The translations under genes were made by a program, and so were the position numbers. Below the pieces are notes generated by a model, which had not been told where the DNA came from, ran no database searches, and saw nothing but the letters and a program-made list of their open reading frames with translations. Shown here in pieces: positions 1-12,157 of a stretch of DNA of 64,000 bases (the stretch's first letter is position 1; each line of letters starts with the position of its first letter). The DNA comes from Daedaleopsis sinensis. Its lineage: Eukaryota > Basidiomycota > Agaricomycetes > Polyporales > Polyporaceae. The DNA is taken from NCBI GenBank assembly GCA_033807695.1, contig CM066301.1:3286001-3350000 (forward strand), written 5' to 3'.

Positions 1-1625
1 TGGGATGCGAGACGGATCCCCAATGGGCCCCTTGCCATACGAGAAGAACGTGTCGGGGAGGCTCTTCCCTACCGCTGCTTTGAAGCACCACCCTGGGTCG
101 TCGTAGCAGTTTTCCTTGTCATAGGCTATACGGACCGGGTGAGCGAGGAGGAGGAACAGAAAACAATTAATTGACTTACACCAGAAGGACCAGCCCGCAG
201 TCTCGTTTTGGTAAATGTCCACTTGGCCCTCGCAGAACGCCCGTCGCGCCCCATCAGGGTCGCTCTCAGTCGAGAGGGATTGAGCGGTGAGGGCGCACGA
301 AAACTCATCGACTACGAGGTTCCTCCGTTGATGTTCAGACGCCGACGCGAGCTGGTCAGCCATAGATCCACGGACATCATAGACGTGGTCAGTTGCAGAC
401 TCCGACGCGTCCGAATCGGTGAACACAAAGTAGGAGTGGTGGTCCTGCACGACGAAGTCCGTTCGATTGGCGACGAAGTCGCTGAATCGCATGAGGTCGA
501 AGCCATCATGAAGGTACAGAGGGAATGACGCAGCATTGCCACCAACCGCCCTCATGGCGGTGATAGCCCGTGCATCTGGAGCAACGTAATCAGCAGCCGT
601 GGAGTGGCATAAACGCAAAGAACTGAACGCACAGAAATCTGGGAGTTCATCCACATTTTGGGGCTCGTTGAGCATTTGTATCCCAACGACGTTCGTGACG
701 TTCACAAGCTCTTGCATGAGATACGTCAGGACTGCCATGGTCTTGCCCTCGAAATAGTCGTTTCCAAAGAGGCCGACGCCGTTGTCAGAGATACCAGAGT
801 GTTGCTGCCCGTTTTGACTGCCCGGCGCGCCGTGGAGGTCGACCAGCACCCCGATCCCGTAGTCCGCGGCGGTGTTGATGGTATGGACGATACGGCTCCA
901 TGAGTTTTGGTACACGCTGGCGACAGACTCGAACACCGTCCCTTGACAGAAGGCGGGACCCAGGTTCCAGTAGCCGATTGGGAGCCGGACGGTGTTGATG
1001 CCGATGCTGGCGAGGTACTGGAAGTCGGATGCAGTGATGAAGGTATCCCAGTGTCGTTCCAGGACAGCCCGAGCATTGTCAGGAGAGCCCCAGCCGTAGG
1101 CGATGTCAGCTTCCGACACCCTAGTACCAGACGCACAAGTGAACAAAGAGGGGGTCATCCACTGCTCGTGTACGAACCTGTTAGGCACGGCGTAGTATAT
1201 ATCAGAGTCAATACCAGTGACGAAAACGGTGCGTGTTAGAGAAGCACTGACCAGGAACCCAGGTTGACAGACTGTTGCTGTCTATAACGGAAGACAACAG
1301 CCTTTGTGGGATCGTACGGCGCGAACACAGGCATCCCAAGGTCTGGCGTTTGATAGGGCTGTACCGAGCAATCCGGTCCCAGTCCCTGCTCGTTGAGTGT
1401 AACAGGATGCAACGGGGGGGTGTCCGTCGGAGGCGCGCGGTACGTTGCGTCGTAAGCCGGAAGAGGGTTTCCACTGTCGTTGACAGCAGGGGTAGCTATG
1501 TTGCTCAAAGCCGGGATGGGTGCAGAAGGTCCCTGAACCATTGCAGGGGAGGGTTTGAACGAGCCCTGCGCCAAGCTCAAGACCTGCAAGAGCGCGCTGA
1601 AGTTGTTTGCCATAGCGGAGACCAT
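1..1625 (-). CDS. GH5 exo-beta-1,3-glucanase, 3' end cut by window
   Basis: Secreted or wall-associated glucan 1,3-beta-glucosidase of glycoside hydrolase family 5 (subfamily 9-like), expected to release glucose from beta-1,3-glucan ends. The frame reads NLGSWFVHEQWMTPS, then IGINTVRLPIGYWNLGP, VDLHGAPGSQNG, the acid/base motif MLNEPQ, and VVDEFSCALT carrying the probable nucleophile Glu. Two introns were placed exactly: 1178-1251 (74 nt, splitting the Trp codon of GSWF) and 126-179 (54 nt). The start is the ATG at 1625; a second ATG in frame lies 12 nt later. The C-terminus continues past base 1. The N-terminal ~75 residues are Pro/Ala-rich without a clear classical signal peptide, so secretion is inferred from the family. 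The nucleophile context DEFS differs from the more usual GEWS of the second GH5 protein in this window. Confidence 0.88.
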
Positions 1626-2520
1626 AATGTTGAGTATGCAGAATGACGAAAGAGGGTAGAGTAGGCTGGGGAAGTCAAAAGGCGGTGATGAGCAGAGGAC
1701 GGCGCAGCCGTGGAATGCAGAGCGAGGACAGAGAGACTGCGAGACTGCGAGAGATGCCCGTAGTATACTACCCTCAGTCAGATCCTAGCAATCCCGAACT
1801 CGGATATGTTCCAAGAGGCTGACAATAGTGTCCAAACGAGACAGCTGACTGAAGTACTCTCTGTGGTCTAGACCAGGCGAGCCCTCGATACTGGCGCGTT
1901 ATGATCAGAGCGGCCAGACGATAGCAAGCAGCGGACCGAACTAGGACCAGACCGACGAAGAAACCGCGAATTCTGGTAGCCCTTCAAGAAGTGATATGTG
2001 CTCGAAGAACGCCAGGTCCCCAGAGTGTAGCAATATGGAGGATATGTGTGTTCGCGAGCCTCAAGCCAGCGACTAGTGAGTTGAGAACCTAAAAGTCTCG
2101 AGGTTTTGAGAGCAGATGCAGTGGTGATTCACCGACAACGCCGAGCGAAATGAACAAGCTGTGACCCAGCTGTGAGTCTGTGACCGTACGCGTTTGTGGC
2201 GTTGCTTCGCGAGCACGTGACTGAAGACGCGTCCCTGGCTCCCAAACAGCTGTAGTGACTTTAGTCCGGACTCCGGACGAAGTTGGGACGAAGTGACCAT
2301 GACACCAACGCGCGATTTCTGCGCCAGTGTCTCTTCCATGCCCCATAGTGCAATCCAGATCATAAAGCATGGGATAGTTACAGCGACGGTGCCAGATCTA
2401 ATTTACAAATCCGATAATGATAATGATACTACAGCTGGCACCTCCCTGGTAACACACCGCTCAGTCGTTCGCAAGTCGTAGCACGCATAGGCGTGCTCGT
2501 CATGGTCGTGTCCGCGTCCG
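1626..2520. other. Intergenic region between GH5 and GH55 genes
   Basis: About 0.9 kb without a supportable gene. It should contain the promoter of the GH5 gene and the 3' end of the GH55 transcript. A CACGTG hexamer lies near 2213. Short open frames on both strands are unrelated to each other and have no family features. Confidence 0.6.
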
Positions 2521-5500
2521 TCAGCGGCTCCAAGAGGTCGCGGTGAACGCAAACCCGTTCGGGCCCGCGCTCGCGGGGATGATCCCCTTCCCGTTGATGC
2601 TCAGCTGGGACGTGACACCGACGGTGGAGAGCGAGTACACGCTCACGCTCGACGTGTCGTCGATGTTGAAGATCTGCGTCTGGCACGAGGTCGTGTCGAG
2701 GCAGTCCTGCCCGTAGTTGGTGAAGAAACTGTACAGGCCGGCACCTGTGTACGTGATTGCCACAATTAGCGTACATTCTCGCGCCCGGGACGTGCGGGGC
2801 AGGCGGCTTACCGAAGATGATGATGTCGGACGAGCCCGTGATAGAAACGGCCCATCCAGAGGTCAGGTCACTGGGGTAGGAGGGATCGTGGAGGGAGCTG
2901 TCGATCGAGAACGGTGCAGGGACAGCAGGGACGGGCTGGTAGTACGCCTGTAGAAGCCCGTCGAGTTCAGCACTCGGGTTGCTCTGAATGAGATGGGCCA
3001 AAGGCACTGGAACTCACCGACTCGGTCTGGATCAAGCCCATGTAGTGGTTCTTTGCATTGAAGAGGTTATATTGATACAGGGTGTGGTGTTCCGCTGTCA
3101 GGGAGTCAGTTCTCGGTTCGGCTGTTGTTATCGAAGGCTTCGCGCGAGGCACCACTCACCACCGGTACCAATCAACCAGACGGGCCCAGCAGACTCAGAG
3201 AGGATACCACGGCCGCTGAAGGCGGAGATCTGCCTCGATCCTCCGCTGTCGAGGTCGTGGTCGGCGAGCCAGACCCAGGTACCCTGAAACATCCATGAAT
3301 CGCAAGAACGTGAAACTGATTGGGAGATAGAAGTTATACCTCGAGGTACGCGCTAGACTGCGCCGTCAAATGGAGGGCCAAGTAGGCCGCCGAACATGCA
3401 GCGTTCACGGTGCCGGCGAGACAGTTGGAGGCGAGCAAGTTGGTCCCGGCAGCTAAACAGGCAGCTTGTCACAAACCGACACTCGCTGTCATAGAGTACG
3501 GACTTACCGCCACCGAGCCTGCGTCGTATTCCATGTCAGTGAAAAACACACACCCGAAGAACACCGGAACGTACCTGATGTGCGAATCCCACATTCCAGC
3601 ACCACCTTGAGCGTTCGAGTGAACGTTCCATTCGACAACAATTGCGCCAGCAGCTAGTACCGCGGCGCACGCACGCGTCAATCCGTCAGCACGGTGCGCG
3701 ATGTCGCCGGAGCTGAGGATCGTGTGCACTCACCGGGAGCTTGTGTGGAGAAGATGATGTCGGAGATCTCGACGGTGCCCTCGTCGCCTGCCTGCCCGAC
3801 GCGAACCATCACATGCGGGTTGCTCTGGTCCGAGAACTTGCTGCCGCCCCCCATGATGACGCTCCAGCCCTCGCCGACTATCTGGGACCCGGCGGGAATC
3901 GTGAGCGTGTCGGTAATGAAGTACGTGCCGGCATCGAAGAAGATGATCTTGCACCCGGAGAACTGGTTGAAAACCGCCTGGAGCGCGGCGGTGTCGTCCG
4001 TCTTGCCGTCGCCCTTCGCGCCCTGGTCGCGAACGCTGACGATTTGCGAGACGGCGAAGTCTTCGTACTGCGGACGAGTCTTGCCGAAGATGCGGCCGGC
4101 ACTGTCCAAGAGGCTAGAGGGCTTGTTCGGTGCGGCAATATTACCCTGGGTGAACTTCGCGGTCGAGCTAGTGCCGGAGAAGACGTTTCCCTGGCCCCAG
4201 CTGTCAATGGTCATCGATCCGCCAGCCCCTGCAACAACAGTAGGGCCACCGGTGACACCGACGGCGGTGGCGACATTCGTAAGGTGGATGTTGTTCAGAA
4301 CGAGGGCGCCGAGGAGGTGGTCCGTAGATTGAACCGAAGAGCGCAGGAACGTTGGCGTGTTCGAGACGAAGGCATCAATCACGGCCACCGAACCGGAAGT
4401 CTTTAAGAGTGGTTCGCATTGGTTCATGATGACCGAAATAGATCGGAATGGTTCACGTACCTGAGTGTCCTCCGTTGTGCCGCCGCTCTTGACATCGAAG
4501 GCGACCTGGCAGTTGTTGACTAAAAAGGATTGCGCGGTCAGTCATGAATCAGCGCCACCCATGAAGTGGATGGGTCGCACCAGTGACACCCTGGAAGGTC
4601 CATCCCCAGTTCCAGTTCATGAACACAGCTGCATCATTTTAATCCGTGTTAGTAGCTATTCTTTGCTCAAGCGCAAGGACTGATTACCAGTATCACAGTT
4701 GTTCATCGTCACATTGCGGACCGTGAACCTATGAGAGCACATGCACATGAGCCTGATAGCCCCACCGTGTGTGTGAGATACGTACTGTTGGTTACCGACC
4801 CACATGCCGAACTTGCCTGCAAGAAGTGTTATCCCATCAGCGCACCGTATGCGACGCAGGCAGCAGATGCATACCGCCATTGAACACCATATCTAGTTAA
4901 ACAACGATCATTGATGCAAGTTCTCATGAGAAAGAAAAGCTAAAAACATACCACCCATGAAGCCTCCGCTTCCGTTCTCCATCCATATGCCTATTGGACA
5001 TTATGAACACCGACGAGCCGCCGAAGGCGAAAAATACAGCTGATCAATGTCCCCTGACATACCTTGGTGGGCGTTGCCGGCCGCAGTGCTCATCTCGAAG
5101 ACAATGTTGGCCAGGGACGTCGCCTGCGAGACTTGCCAGTGGATACCGGTCGAGGTCGCACTCGCAGGCGTTTGCCGGAGGTCGATGACAAAGTTGCGTA
5201 CGCTCCTGAAGAAGTTGTTCTGGTTGACATACCACTGCGCGCCGCCACCACCGTCGATGTACGGGTCCGCATCTGTCCGTTTGTCAGCAAGCTCGGGTCT
5301 GCGGCACAGCTCCGACCCGCCCAACAAGCTCGCGCTTCGGAGGTTCGCGAACTTGCGGAGTGGGAAGACCGAGACTGAGTGCAAATGAACCGGAACACGA
5401 ACCGATAACGGCCATTCCGGCGAAGTTGGGGTCAGCGAGGAGGACAGGTGGCGAGCGTGCATCTCCGACGAGCTGTGTGTAGTACCATGCGCTATTCTCA

Positions 5501-6043
5501 CGAACACTCGGTGAATAAAGCCGAACAATTGAGCAGAGTGACTGCAGAGACTGACATGATGGGCCTAGAGACCTTGTAGGTTCTGGATGTCGGGGTCAGT
5601 ATCGAACACGTGGGGAAGCATATTGAAGGAGAACATGCGCACCCCTTGGGAAAGTAGACCACAGCAGGCGAGGTGGTGGTAGAGTCGCAGCCTGCACCTC
5701 CACCGCACCTGTTGCCAGTCGAGATAGCGCGGCTGCGAGAATATGGTCAGTCCGTGCAGGTAGCAAGAGTCGTGATCGAGACGTACTTGATGGCGTCGGT
5801 ATCGTCGGCGACACCGTCACCAACGGCACCGAAGTCCTTGACGTTACGGAAGACCTGGTAGGACGCGGGGGTTGGGTTGAAGGCGGCGATGCCCTGGTGC
5901 TTGATGTTCTGGAGCCAGAAGGGGTCACCGGCAGCGGCGGTGCCTTGTAGAGTGCCAGAACATGCGGCGTCGGCCTTGCCGATGGCTGGACGGGCGATGG
6001 AGACGACAGCTGCGAGCAACGTCAAGACGTTGAGAGCAAGCAT
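2521..6043 (-). CDS. GH55 beta-1,3-glucanase (exo-type, twin pectate-lyase-like folds)
   Basis: Secreted laminarinase of family 55. The ATG at 6043 opens a signal peptide (MLALNVLTLLAAVVSIARP). Two right-handed beta-helix modules follow, each opened by a pectate-lyase-superfamily signature: NVKDFGAVGDG near 5820 and VRDQGAKGDGKTDDTAAL near 4000. Between them are the typical blocks YIDGGGGAQWYVNQNNFFRS, GNAHQGIWMENGSGGFMGD, KFGMWVGNQQFTVRNVTMNN and FMNWNWGWTFQGVT. The C-terminus ends GPNGFAFTATSWSR with TGA at 2521. The gene has many ~50-60 nt introns and at least one very small exon of 18 nt (4875-4892, reading DMVFNG across its borders). A TATA element lies 70 bp upstream. The next gene upstream is a GH93-like hydrolase, consistent with a polysaccharide-degrading neighbourhood. 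Family assignment is strong; catalytic residues were not assigned. Confidence 0.9.
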
Positions 6044-6109
6044 GATGGGCAGGCAAACGACGGAGACCGGGGGACGTCGATGGGCAGCAGCTGGTAGCCC
6101 GGAGAGGGC

Positions 6110-6120
6110 GGTATATATAC
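6110..6120 (-). promoter_or_regulatory. TATA box of GH55 gene
   Basis: On the minus strand a GTATATATAC run lies about 70 bp upstream of the GH55 ATG at 6043, a usual distance for a fungal TATA element given a short 5' leader. Confidence 0.55.
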
Positions 6121-8086
6121 GACATGTGGACGGCAGCTGGGCCGGGACCGCATGTCGCACACCGCGGTACGAAGCAGAGAAGTAATAGACAGAGAACGAA
6201 AGCCATCCGGTGACAGTAGATGATTTGTTACGCACATTGGGACGTAGACATCCTGGTAAACTTGTGCCGGACGCGATGGAGGAGACGCGATCCGAGAGAG
6301 CGGGAACGATGATCACTAGGGTACGAAGACGGGGTCCAGTGATCGCTGGGCGCGCTACGGTCCATACGTGTTTGCTTCTGACCAGAACCCTCGCCAAACG
6401 AGCCGTCTGCGCGAGACCGTATGGCGTCCGTGTGCCACTCGCCGCAGCTCGCCGCCCACGCGAACCTCCTCTCATAGACGCCCATAACCCCCTGGCTTGC
6501 TCTATTTCTATTCCGGGCCCTCTGTCCAGGTTCCACAGTACCCGTGGACTGTCCCTGCGTCCCTGCGCACAGCTCCTGACGATCATGGTACGACGGTACG
6601 CAGCACCCACGTACAGATACACAGATATCTATGCACACAGGACCCCGCCTTCGATTGACTTTTAGCGATTGTTTCATTGGCAGGTTCGCACTACTGGTTC
6701 CATATACATTTTCAAGGTCGTCTCACTCTGACAGCACTATCTTCAGACGTCCCTTGCGCATACTCGCCGCAGCCTGACACTATGTGCGAACCATCGAGGT
6801 ACGTCTCTCGCATCGAGGAGTCCCTGTTTCCACTTCCAATACAAGCGCGTTCCTACCAGTCGCAGTCCCAGTGGTTAATGACGTGGCATGACAGCCTGGT
6901 AAGTCTCAATCACACATCTCCGTCTCTGCACCCAACATTGCATTGCTCGCGCCCAGTGCAGCGTTTCGGTTCACGATCCAAGCCAGAACTGTATAGTTCC
7001 TCGCCGCCCTCGATCTTCGGCGTTCGCCTCGGTCGTGACAGACTTCCGCTCCTGAGCTTCAAGCTTGACGGCTTCCTCAACAGCCCGGATACCCGGACGG
7101 CGGACGGCGGACGCAGTTCGCTGCGTACCCCCACTCATCCGAGAACGAAGTACTCAGCTGAACAGTCACGAACGGCGGCCACGCACAAGTTTGTGCGGTT
7201 CCCACTCCATGACCACGTCGGGCCACCTTGTGATTGCTTCTTGTTCAGCAACAAGTACGGCACAGCGGAGCGGTGCGTCTTCCTTGTCATGACGACTCAC
7301 AACCCCATATTGCTTAATGTCGTTCAGCCACAACGATGTCCATGCGGTCTCGCGAGGAGGCTGACCCAACGGGCCATGAATGGTGCACGGTGATTCGCAT
7401 CAGTGCCGTCATTCAACGACAGTACCGTCTTTTATCCTTCCATCTTCCAATGCCAGACACATGGACGCGGTCGCGTTCTGCGTGCGACCGATGTGCACAT
7501 GAGCGCAACTAAGCGCACATCCTCCGTTATGTCTCCGTTTGCGCCTTCGCGACAGCTGCGGGATCAGCGCCGGAGGCCACGGGCACTTGGGGTCCTCATG
7601 TTCTTGTACTTTCTGGAGTACTTGCATCAATCATTCTTATCGTGTACGTCTTCATCTAACTGTCCAAGAGATCCTGGCCACCGAACGGGCTTTCGGAGAT
7701 TCTAAGTTGTCTCCGGGTACTAGTAGAGAATCATGAGCCTAGCTCAGAAGTGATGTCACCCGAACTTTGCTCTGATATATTGATCCTCAACTACTTACCA
7801 AGTGCTTGCGATTGGCATCTCTTGCTCATGGTAAATATGCGTACTACGTCACGAGTTCACATGCACTTAGTACGTACTCATAGCAGGCAATGGGAAGCAA
7901 AGAAGCATTTGCAATTGATCAGGCTGGAGTCAATGCACACCCTCGAGAGGCCATACTCTAAATGTACCTGAACTTGTTGTCATGCATGGCGTCACTGGCT
8001 CACGGCAAGCAGTCAGGTAAGCTACTAAACTCCAGCAGATAAGTACAAACCGTATCCGCGTGTGTAGGGTGCACGACGCACGCCGC
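6121..8086. other. Intergenic region, no supportable gene
   Basis: About 2 kb between the GH55 promoter and the 3' end of the GH93-like gene. The longest open frame (6677-7393, plus) has no recognisable family, no intron structure like its neighbours and a composition of Ser/Pro/Arg typical of chance frames. No repeats or RNA genes were recognised. Confidence 0.5.
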
Positions 8087-9704
8087 TCAGCTCGTCGTGA
8101 ACGTGATCCTGTGGCACACCGCGCCCTCGCTCGCATGCCCCACACAGCCCAGCACCGACCCGTCGCTCTGCGCGAACAGGCCCGGCCACGACGACTGCGG
8201 GTCCGTCACCTGTGTCTTCTGGCCCCAGCTCCCGGTCGCGACCGGCGGGCCCGTCACGATCTTGAACGCGACGCCGGTGTCGGGCCAGTCCCGCGTCGTC
8301 GCGTCTTCGTCCGTCATGAACGACACGACGAGGTTGTTGTCCGTCGTCTGCGCGATCTGCGGGGCACCCGCTGTGGAGGGGGCACGAGCCCAGGTGAGTG
8401 CGCGCGCGAGCAAGTGTGGAGAGGGGGACACTGACCGTTCGTGCCGGACCCTGTGGGGAAGTACACCTGGCTGCGCTGGCCCCAGTTGATGCCCTCGTCG
8501 GTGGAAACGACGCTCTTAACGGAGAAGAGCCCGCCGGTCCTGCCCTCGGTCGTCTCGAAGACGCACATCAGCTTCTGCGCGCCGTCGTTGAAGTCTGCAA
8601 GCGATAGTCAGTCTCTCTTATCTCCCCGCACGCCCGCAGGCGATGACTACGCACTTGCACACCCAGGCATGCCGTCCCGGCCGGTCGTCGTCCCCCCCGC
8701 GACGGTGATCGGCGTCGTCGTCCACGACAGGCCGTTGTCCGTCGAGCTCTTCATGAGGATGTCCTGGTCGCCGCCTGAGTTCTCCGACGCGTAGTACAGC
8801 TGGAGGGACCCGTCGTTCTTCGACAGGCGCATGAACGGCTCCTGTGTGCGCGCACCGCATGGTCAGCTATCTCCTTCTTCGTCCTGTCCACCGGCCTTTG
8901 CGGGGCCAGAGAATCTGCCCCGCGCCGTATGCCCCCGCACGTCACAGCCACCGTCCGTGGACTGAATGCTGGGCCTCAGCTCCCGATCGACGACTGCACG
9001 CTCTTCCATCGAGACGTGCAGTGACATAAGATTCAGAAGCTTCGAAGGCGCACTTCAGCCATAGCTTCAAGGCGTGAAAGCTTCCCTGGCGCAGATCCCC
9101 GTCCCGGGTTCGCATGACGACACGCAAGCGAAGCACTCGCCGGATGTACGCAAACAGTTCGTGCACTCACCCACAGCCCGTTCTTCGTGGTCGTCGCCGC
9201 GCGCTCCGCGACCTGGCTCAGGAACGCCCACGTGCGCCCGCCGTCCTTGGAGATGCTCGTCGTGATCCGGTAGTACGTCGGGTTGCGCGCCGCGTCGACG
9301 TCGTGGTTGCGGTACGCGGCGACGATGTCCCCGTTCGCGAGCTGCAGCAGGAACGGGTTGTCGAGGTCCCCGTCCCCGCGCGCGATCTCGCCGAGCGCGG
9401 CGAACGTCGTGCTCCCCGCCGCCGCGCGCGTCACCGTCAGGATGCGCGTCGAGCCGGAGAACGCGGTGAACACCGCGAGCACGGAGCCGTCCGCGAGCCC
9501 CGCGAGGCGCGGGTACGCCCCCGTGCCGTTCGGGAAGACGTCGATCGTGGCCGAGTCGACGTGCGGGAAGAGGCCCGTGCGCCGGACGAGGGCGTCCCCT
9601 TCAGACCTTGATGCCACGCCTGCTAAGGGTGCGGCGGCATGAGTCAGAGCGAGGGTGGAGAAGGTCGTGAGGAGGGCGAGGAGGACTCCTAGTCTGCGTG
9701 TCAT
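8087..9704 (-). CDS. GH93-like exo-arabinanase / sialidase-superfamily beta-propeller
   Basis: Secreted six-bladed propeller hydrolase. The ATG at 9704 starts a signal peptide (MTRRLGVLLALLTTFSTLALTHA). Propeller blades follow, with Asp-box-like S-x-D-x-G-x-T/S-W motifs: SKDGGRTW, STDNGLSW and STDEGINW. The segment NGLW|EPFM and, 75 residues on, MCVFETTEG carry two conserved Glu. From memory, the fungal GH93 enzyme Arb93A uses two Glu about 72 residues apart, which fits. Expected substrate is therefore linear alpha-1,5-arabinan, but other BNR-type hydrolases cannot be excluded. Splice joints W|E (intron 8842-9170), A|N near 8655 and N|A near 8435 keep one frame to TGA at 8087. The first intron (329 nt) is far longer than the others here. 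Confidence 0.72.
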
Positions 9705-9812
9705 CGTGGTTGGCGTTGGTGTCGTAGGCGTGAGTAGCTCGTAAGTGTGTTGCAGGTGCAGGAGATGTGCACACTTGTAGTATGCCGGACTGCACAGTCG
9801 CCTCAGCTGTGA

Positions 9813-9822
9813 TCTTTATACC
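9813..9822 (-). promoter_or_regulatory. TATA box of GH93-like gene
   Basis: A minus-strand GTATAAAG motif about 110 bp upstream of the ATG at 9704. Position and sequence fit a TATA element; no transcript data support it. Confidence 0.45.
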
Positions 9823-12157
9823 ACTCGGGCGAGAAGCCCCGAGCGGCCGCGTAGAAGCTGCGCCAGTGCCTAGCGCGAAGGATCACGCAAGAACCCTGGA
9901 TGAGTTCTCAAGACGGTCATTAGGGACGGTACAGTGACACATACTTGGCGCATGTAGTGGTGTCGAGCACTGCTCCTGGAAGCCGATGTGATGTTCCTTT
10001 CTCCACCTCCGGCACCGAGATGTTGGAGACTTGGGGGAGAGCAGTCATCGCACATTGTAGTGTGACGCGTTAGCCCTCGCATCGCAGCAGCGGGCCAGAA
10101 CATGCTCGGTCAGCCGACCGTATTCGAGACGAGGAACTTGATCAGCGCGATTCGAGAGCTATTCACCGAAGAATGATGAGCGGAAACCGGGAGTATAGGC
10201 TCTCGCATACCGTGACGCTCAAGTCGCACTTGTAGATATTGAGAGGATCGACGCGGCTGGGTCCGCCGTTAATCCTGCGGGGCTGAACGTCGATCCTCGC
10301 TGTGACACTACCGCGCGTGTATTGCTGGCCACTGCGGAGTGTGAGAAGCTGTGCTACACTGCTACGCCACAAAGCGGTTGGTACGAAACGTTACGCTGCA
10401 GCTGGGGTTCACCGCAACATTGACACTTCGGACTCCGTGGCACTGACGTACCTACAATTTGCAATCTCGCTCGGGCCGAGCATAGATTGACTTCAGCTGT
10501 TCGCCTAGTCTTCCATTGTTAGGAGTACATTAGCTAGCTGCGTGCTTACCTGGAACATGCATATAATGTGCGCCCGACGCCCAGCCTATGCAGTTGCGAC
10601 TTCTTAAAATCCTTGTCAAGCTTCTCTACCGTCGTTTCCCGGCTCTCACTACACATGCTATAGGCTTCGGGGTAGGATGGCACTTGAGAAAGAATGTCAA
10701 CGATATACGCTGTCGCGCCTGCCTGCCAATCGATCAGTCAATGGTCGTTAATGGCATGCGTGGATGGGAAACAAATGCCAAATGGGACTGCGACAGCCCG
10801 TGCCCGTCCGCAGCGTCCGGAGATGTCTTGCACCGTTGCAAGTCGGCCCCCACATTGGAAGTCGCTGGCTGGTATGTAGAGGTCGGGTGGCCATGGTCCG
10901 ATGCATAGAAGACCCGTCTTTGCTCGAGTAAACTCCTAGCCATTGCAAATATTGGGGACAAGTCGCTAGCAACTGTACATGGTAAGCTCTAGTTGGCCTT
11001 GCATCGTCCGACAGCGTGGCTACAGAACTTGCACTACAGAAATATGCACTTCAGTATTCGCTCTCCCCTCTCGAATTTGGAGAGTACACATGTATGGCCG
11101 TGGTGTGAAATGGATTGTTGGCCGTTGCGTGTATTTTAAGACCCGGCCCCTGCGAGGCTCTATACCGTTGCCGAGAGCGGCACAGAGCTTGTCCTTGTCA
11201 TTTGTCGATGGTTGCCCAGGTGAAGGCGGAGGAAGGGCCGCATCGGCCATGCCGAGTGGGTATGTTGGACACGTTCCACCTTGTTTTTGAGGGGATCTGC
11301 GAGCATTGGGTGCGAACAGGACACGGGGCGGGTGTATTTTGGGCCAAGCTGAGTCAATACGACTGCGGTTTGCGGCAGTTTTAAAGGGGTGAGGAGGTCT
11401 ACTGGCTGGTCGAGAGAGCGAGAGAGTCCCCTCTGCAGCCTGTTCAGCCGGGCGGCGCCGGCATATTGAGAATAGTGGGGCCGCCTATAATGCGGCCTCG
11501 GCAAATGTGCCGAGCTTGAGAGGCGTTGATTGGCTCGTGGTCACCCTGTCACACGGCCGTCGGTCCCCGGACACGGCCGTCCTCCGCCGTGACTTGGTCG
11601 CTCGGGGTGTCTTGAGCTGCAACGAGCGCGGAGAACTGTGTAAGACGCACAGCCATGCTGGGTGAGATGACACTGGCGCATGCGGTAGACTGTCCGCCCT
11701 GGTTGGGCGGTGCGAGCGGAAGAAGAGACGTGACAAAGGTGTGACCTAGCGTGACCGAGGCGGGACTGCCGGCCGTTCCGAGGAGCGCATTCCGGCGCTT
11801 GTCGGTGTACTGGCAGATCAGAGCCCTCCCAGCTTTCCTTCCTCTCCACCACTACATCCCCGCCCCGAGCCGCGCTCGCCTTCCCGTCCCCAGAGACGGT
11901 CCACCGTCTCCGTCAACGCTACTACACCCCGTAATCCCCATATAGCTTCGCATCTAGCCAACGAAGCCGCACCCAACGCCTACGTCTGTTAGCCGTCTCG
12001 TGAGTACCGTATATTGTCAACATGCGGCCTCGTATCCCCATTTTACCCACCGGAGCTGACATTTCTCCTTCATATTCAACTCGCCTTCGACCTTGTCACA
12101 TTCCCTTCTCTGCCGCCTCCCCCCTCCTACCCTCCTACCCTCGTCGCTCTTTCAAAC
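9823..12157. other. Intergenic region with divergent promoters
   Basis: About 2.4 kb between the divergently transcribed GH93-like gene (minus) and the membrane GH5 gene (plus). Small open frames on both strands show no family signature. The last ~300 bp before 12158 are C/T-rich on the plus strand, as expected for a fungal core promoter and leader. Nothing else was recognised. Confidence 0.5.

Noticed and set aside
2213..2218. CACGTG near the GH55 3' side as another phosphatase-type element
   Set aside because: An isolated hexamer without the flanking conserved block; a chance match is expected at this frequency.
6677..7393. 238-codon plus-strand open frame
   Set aside because: No family motif, no intron pattern like its neighbours, Ser/Pro/Arg-rich chance composition; lies in a promoter-side intergenic region.
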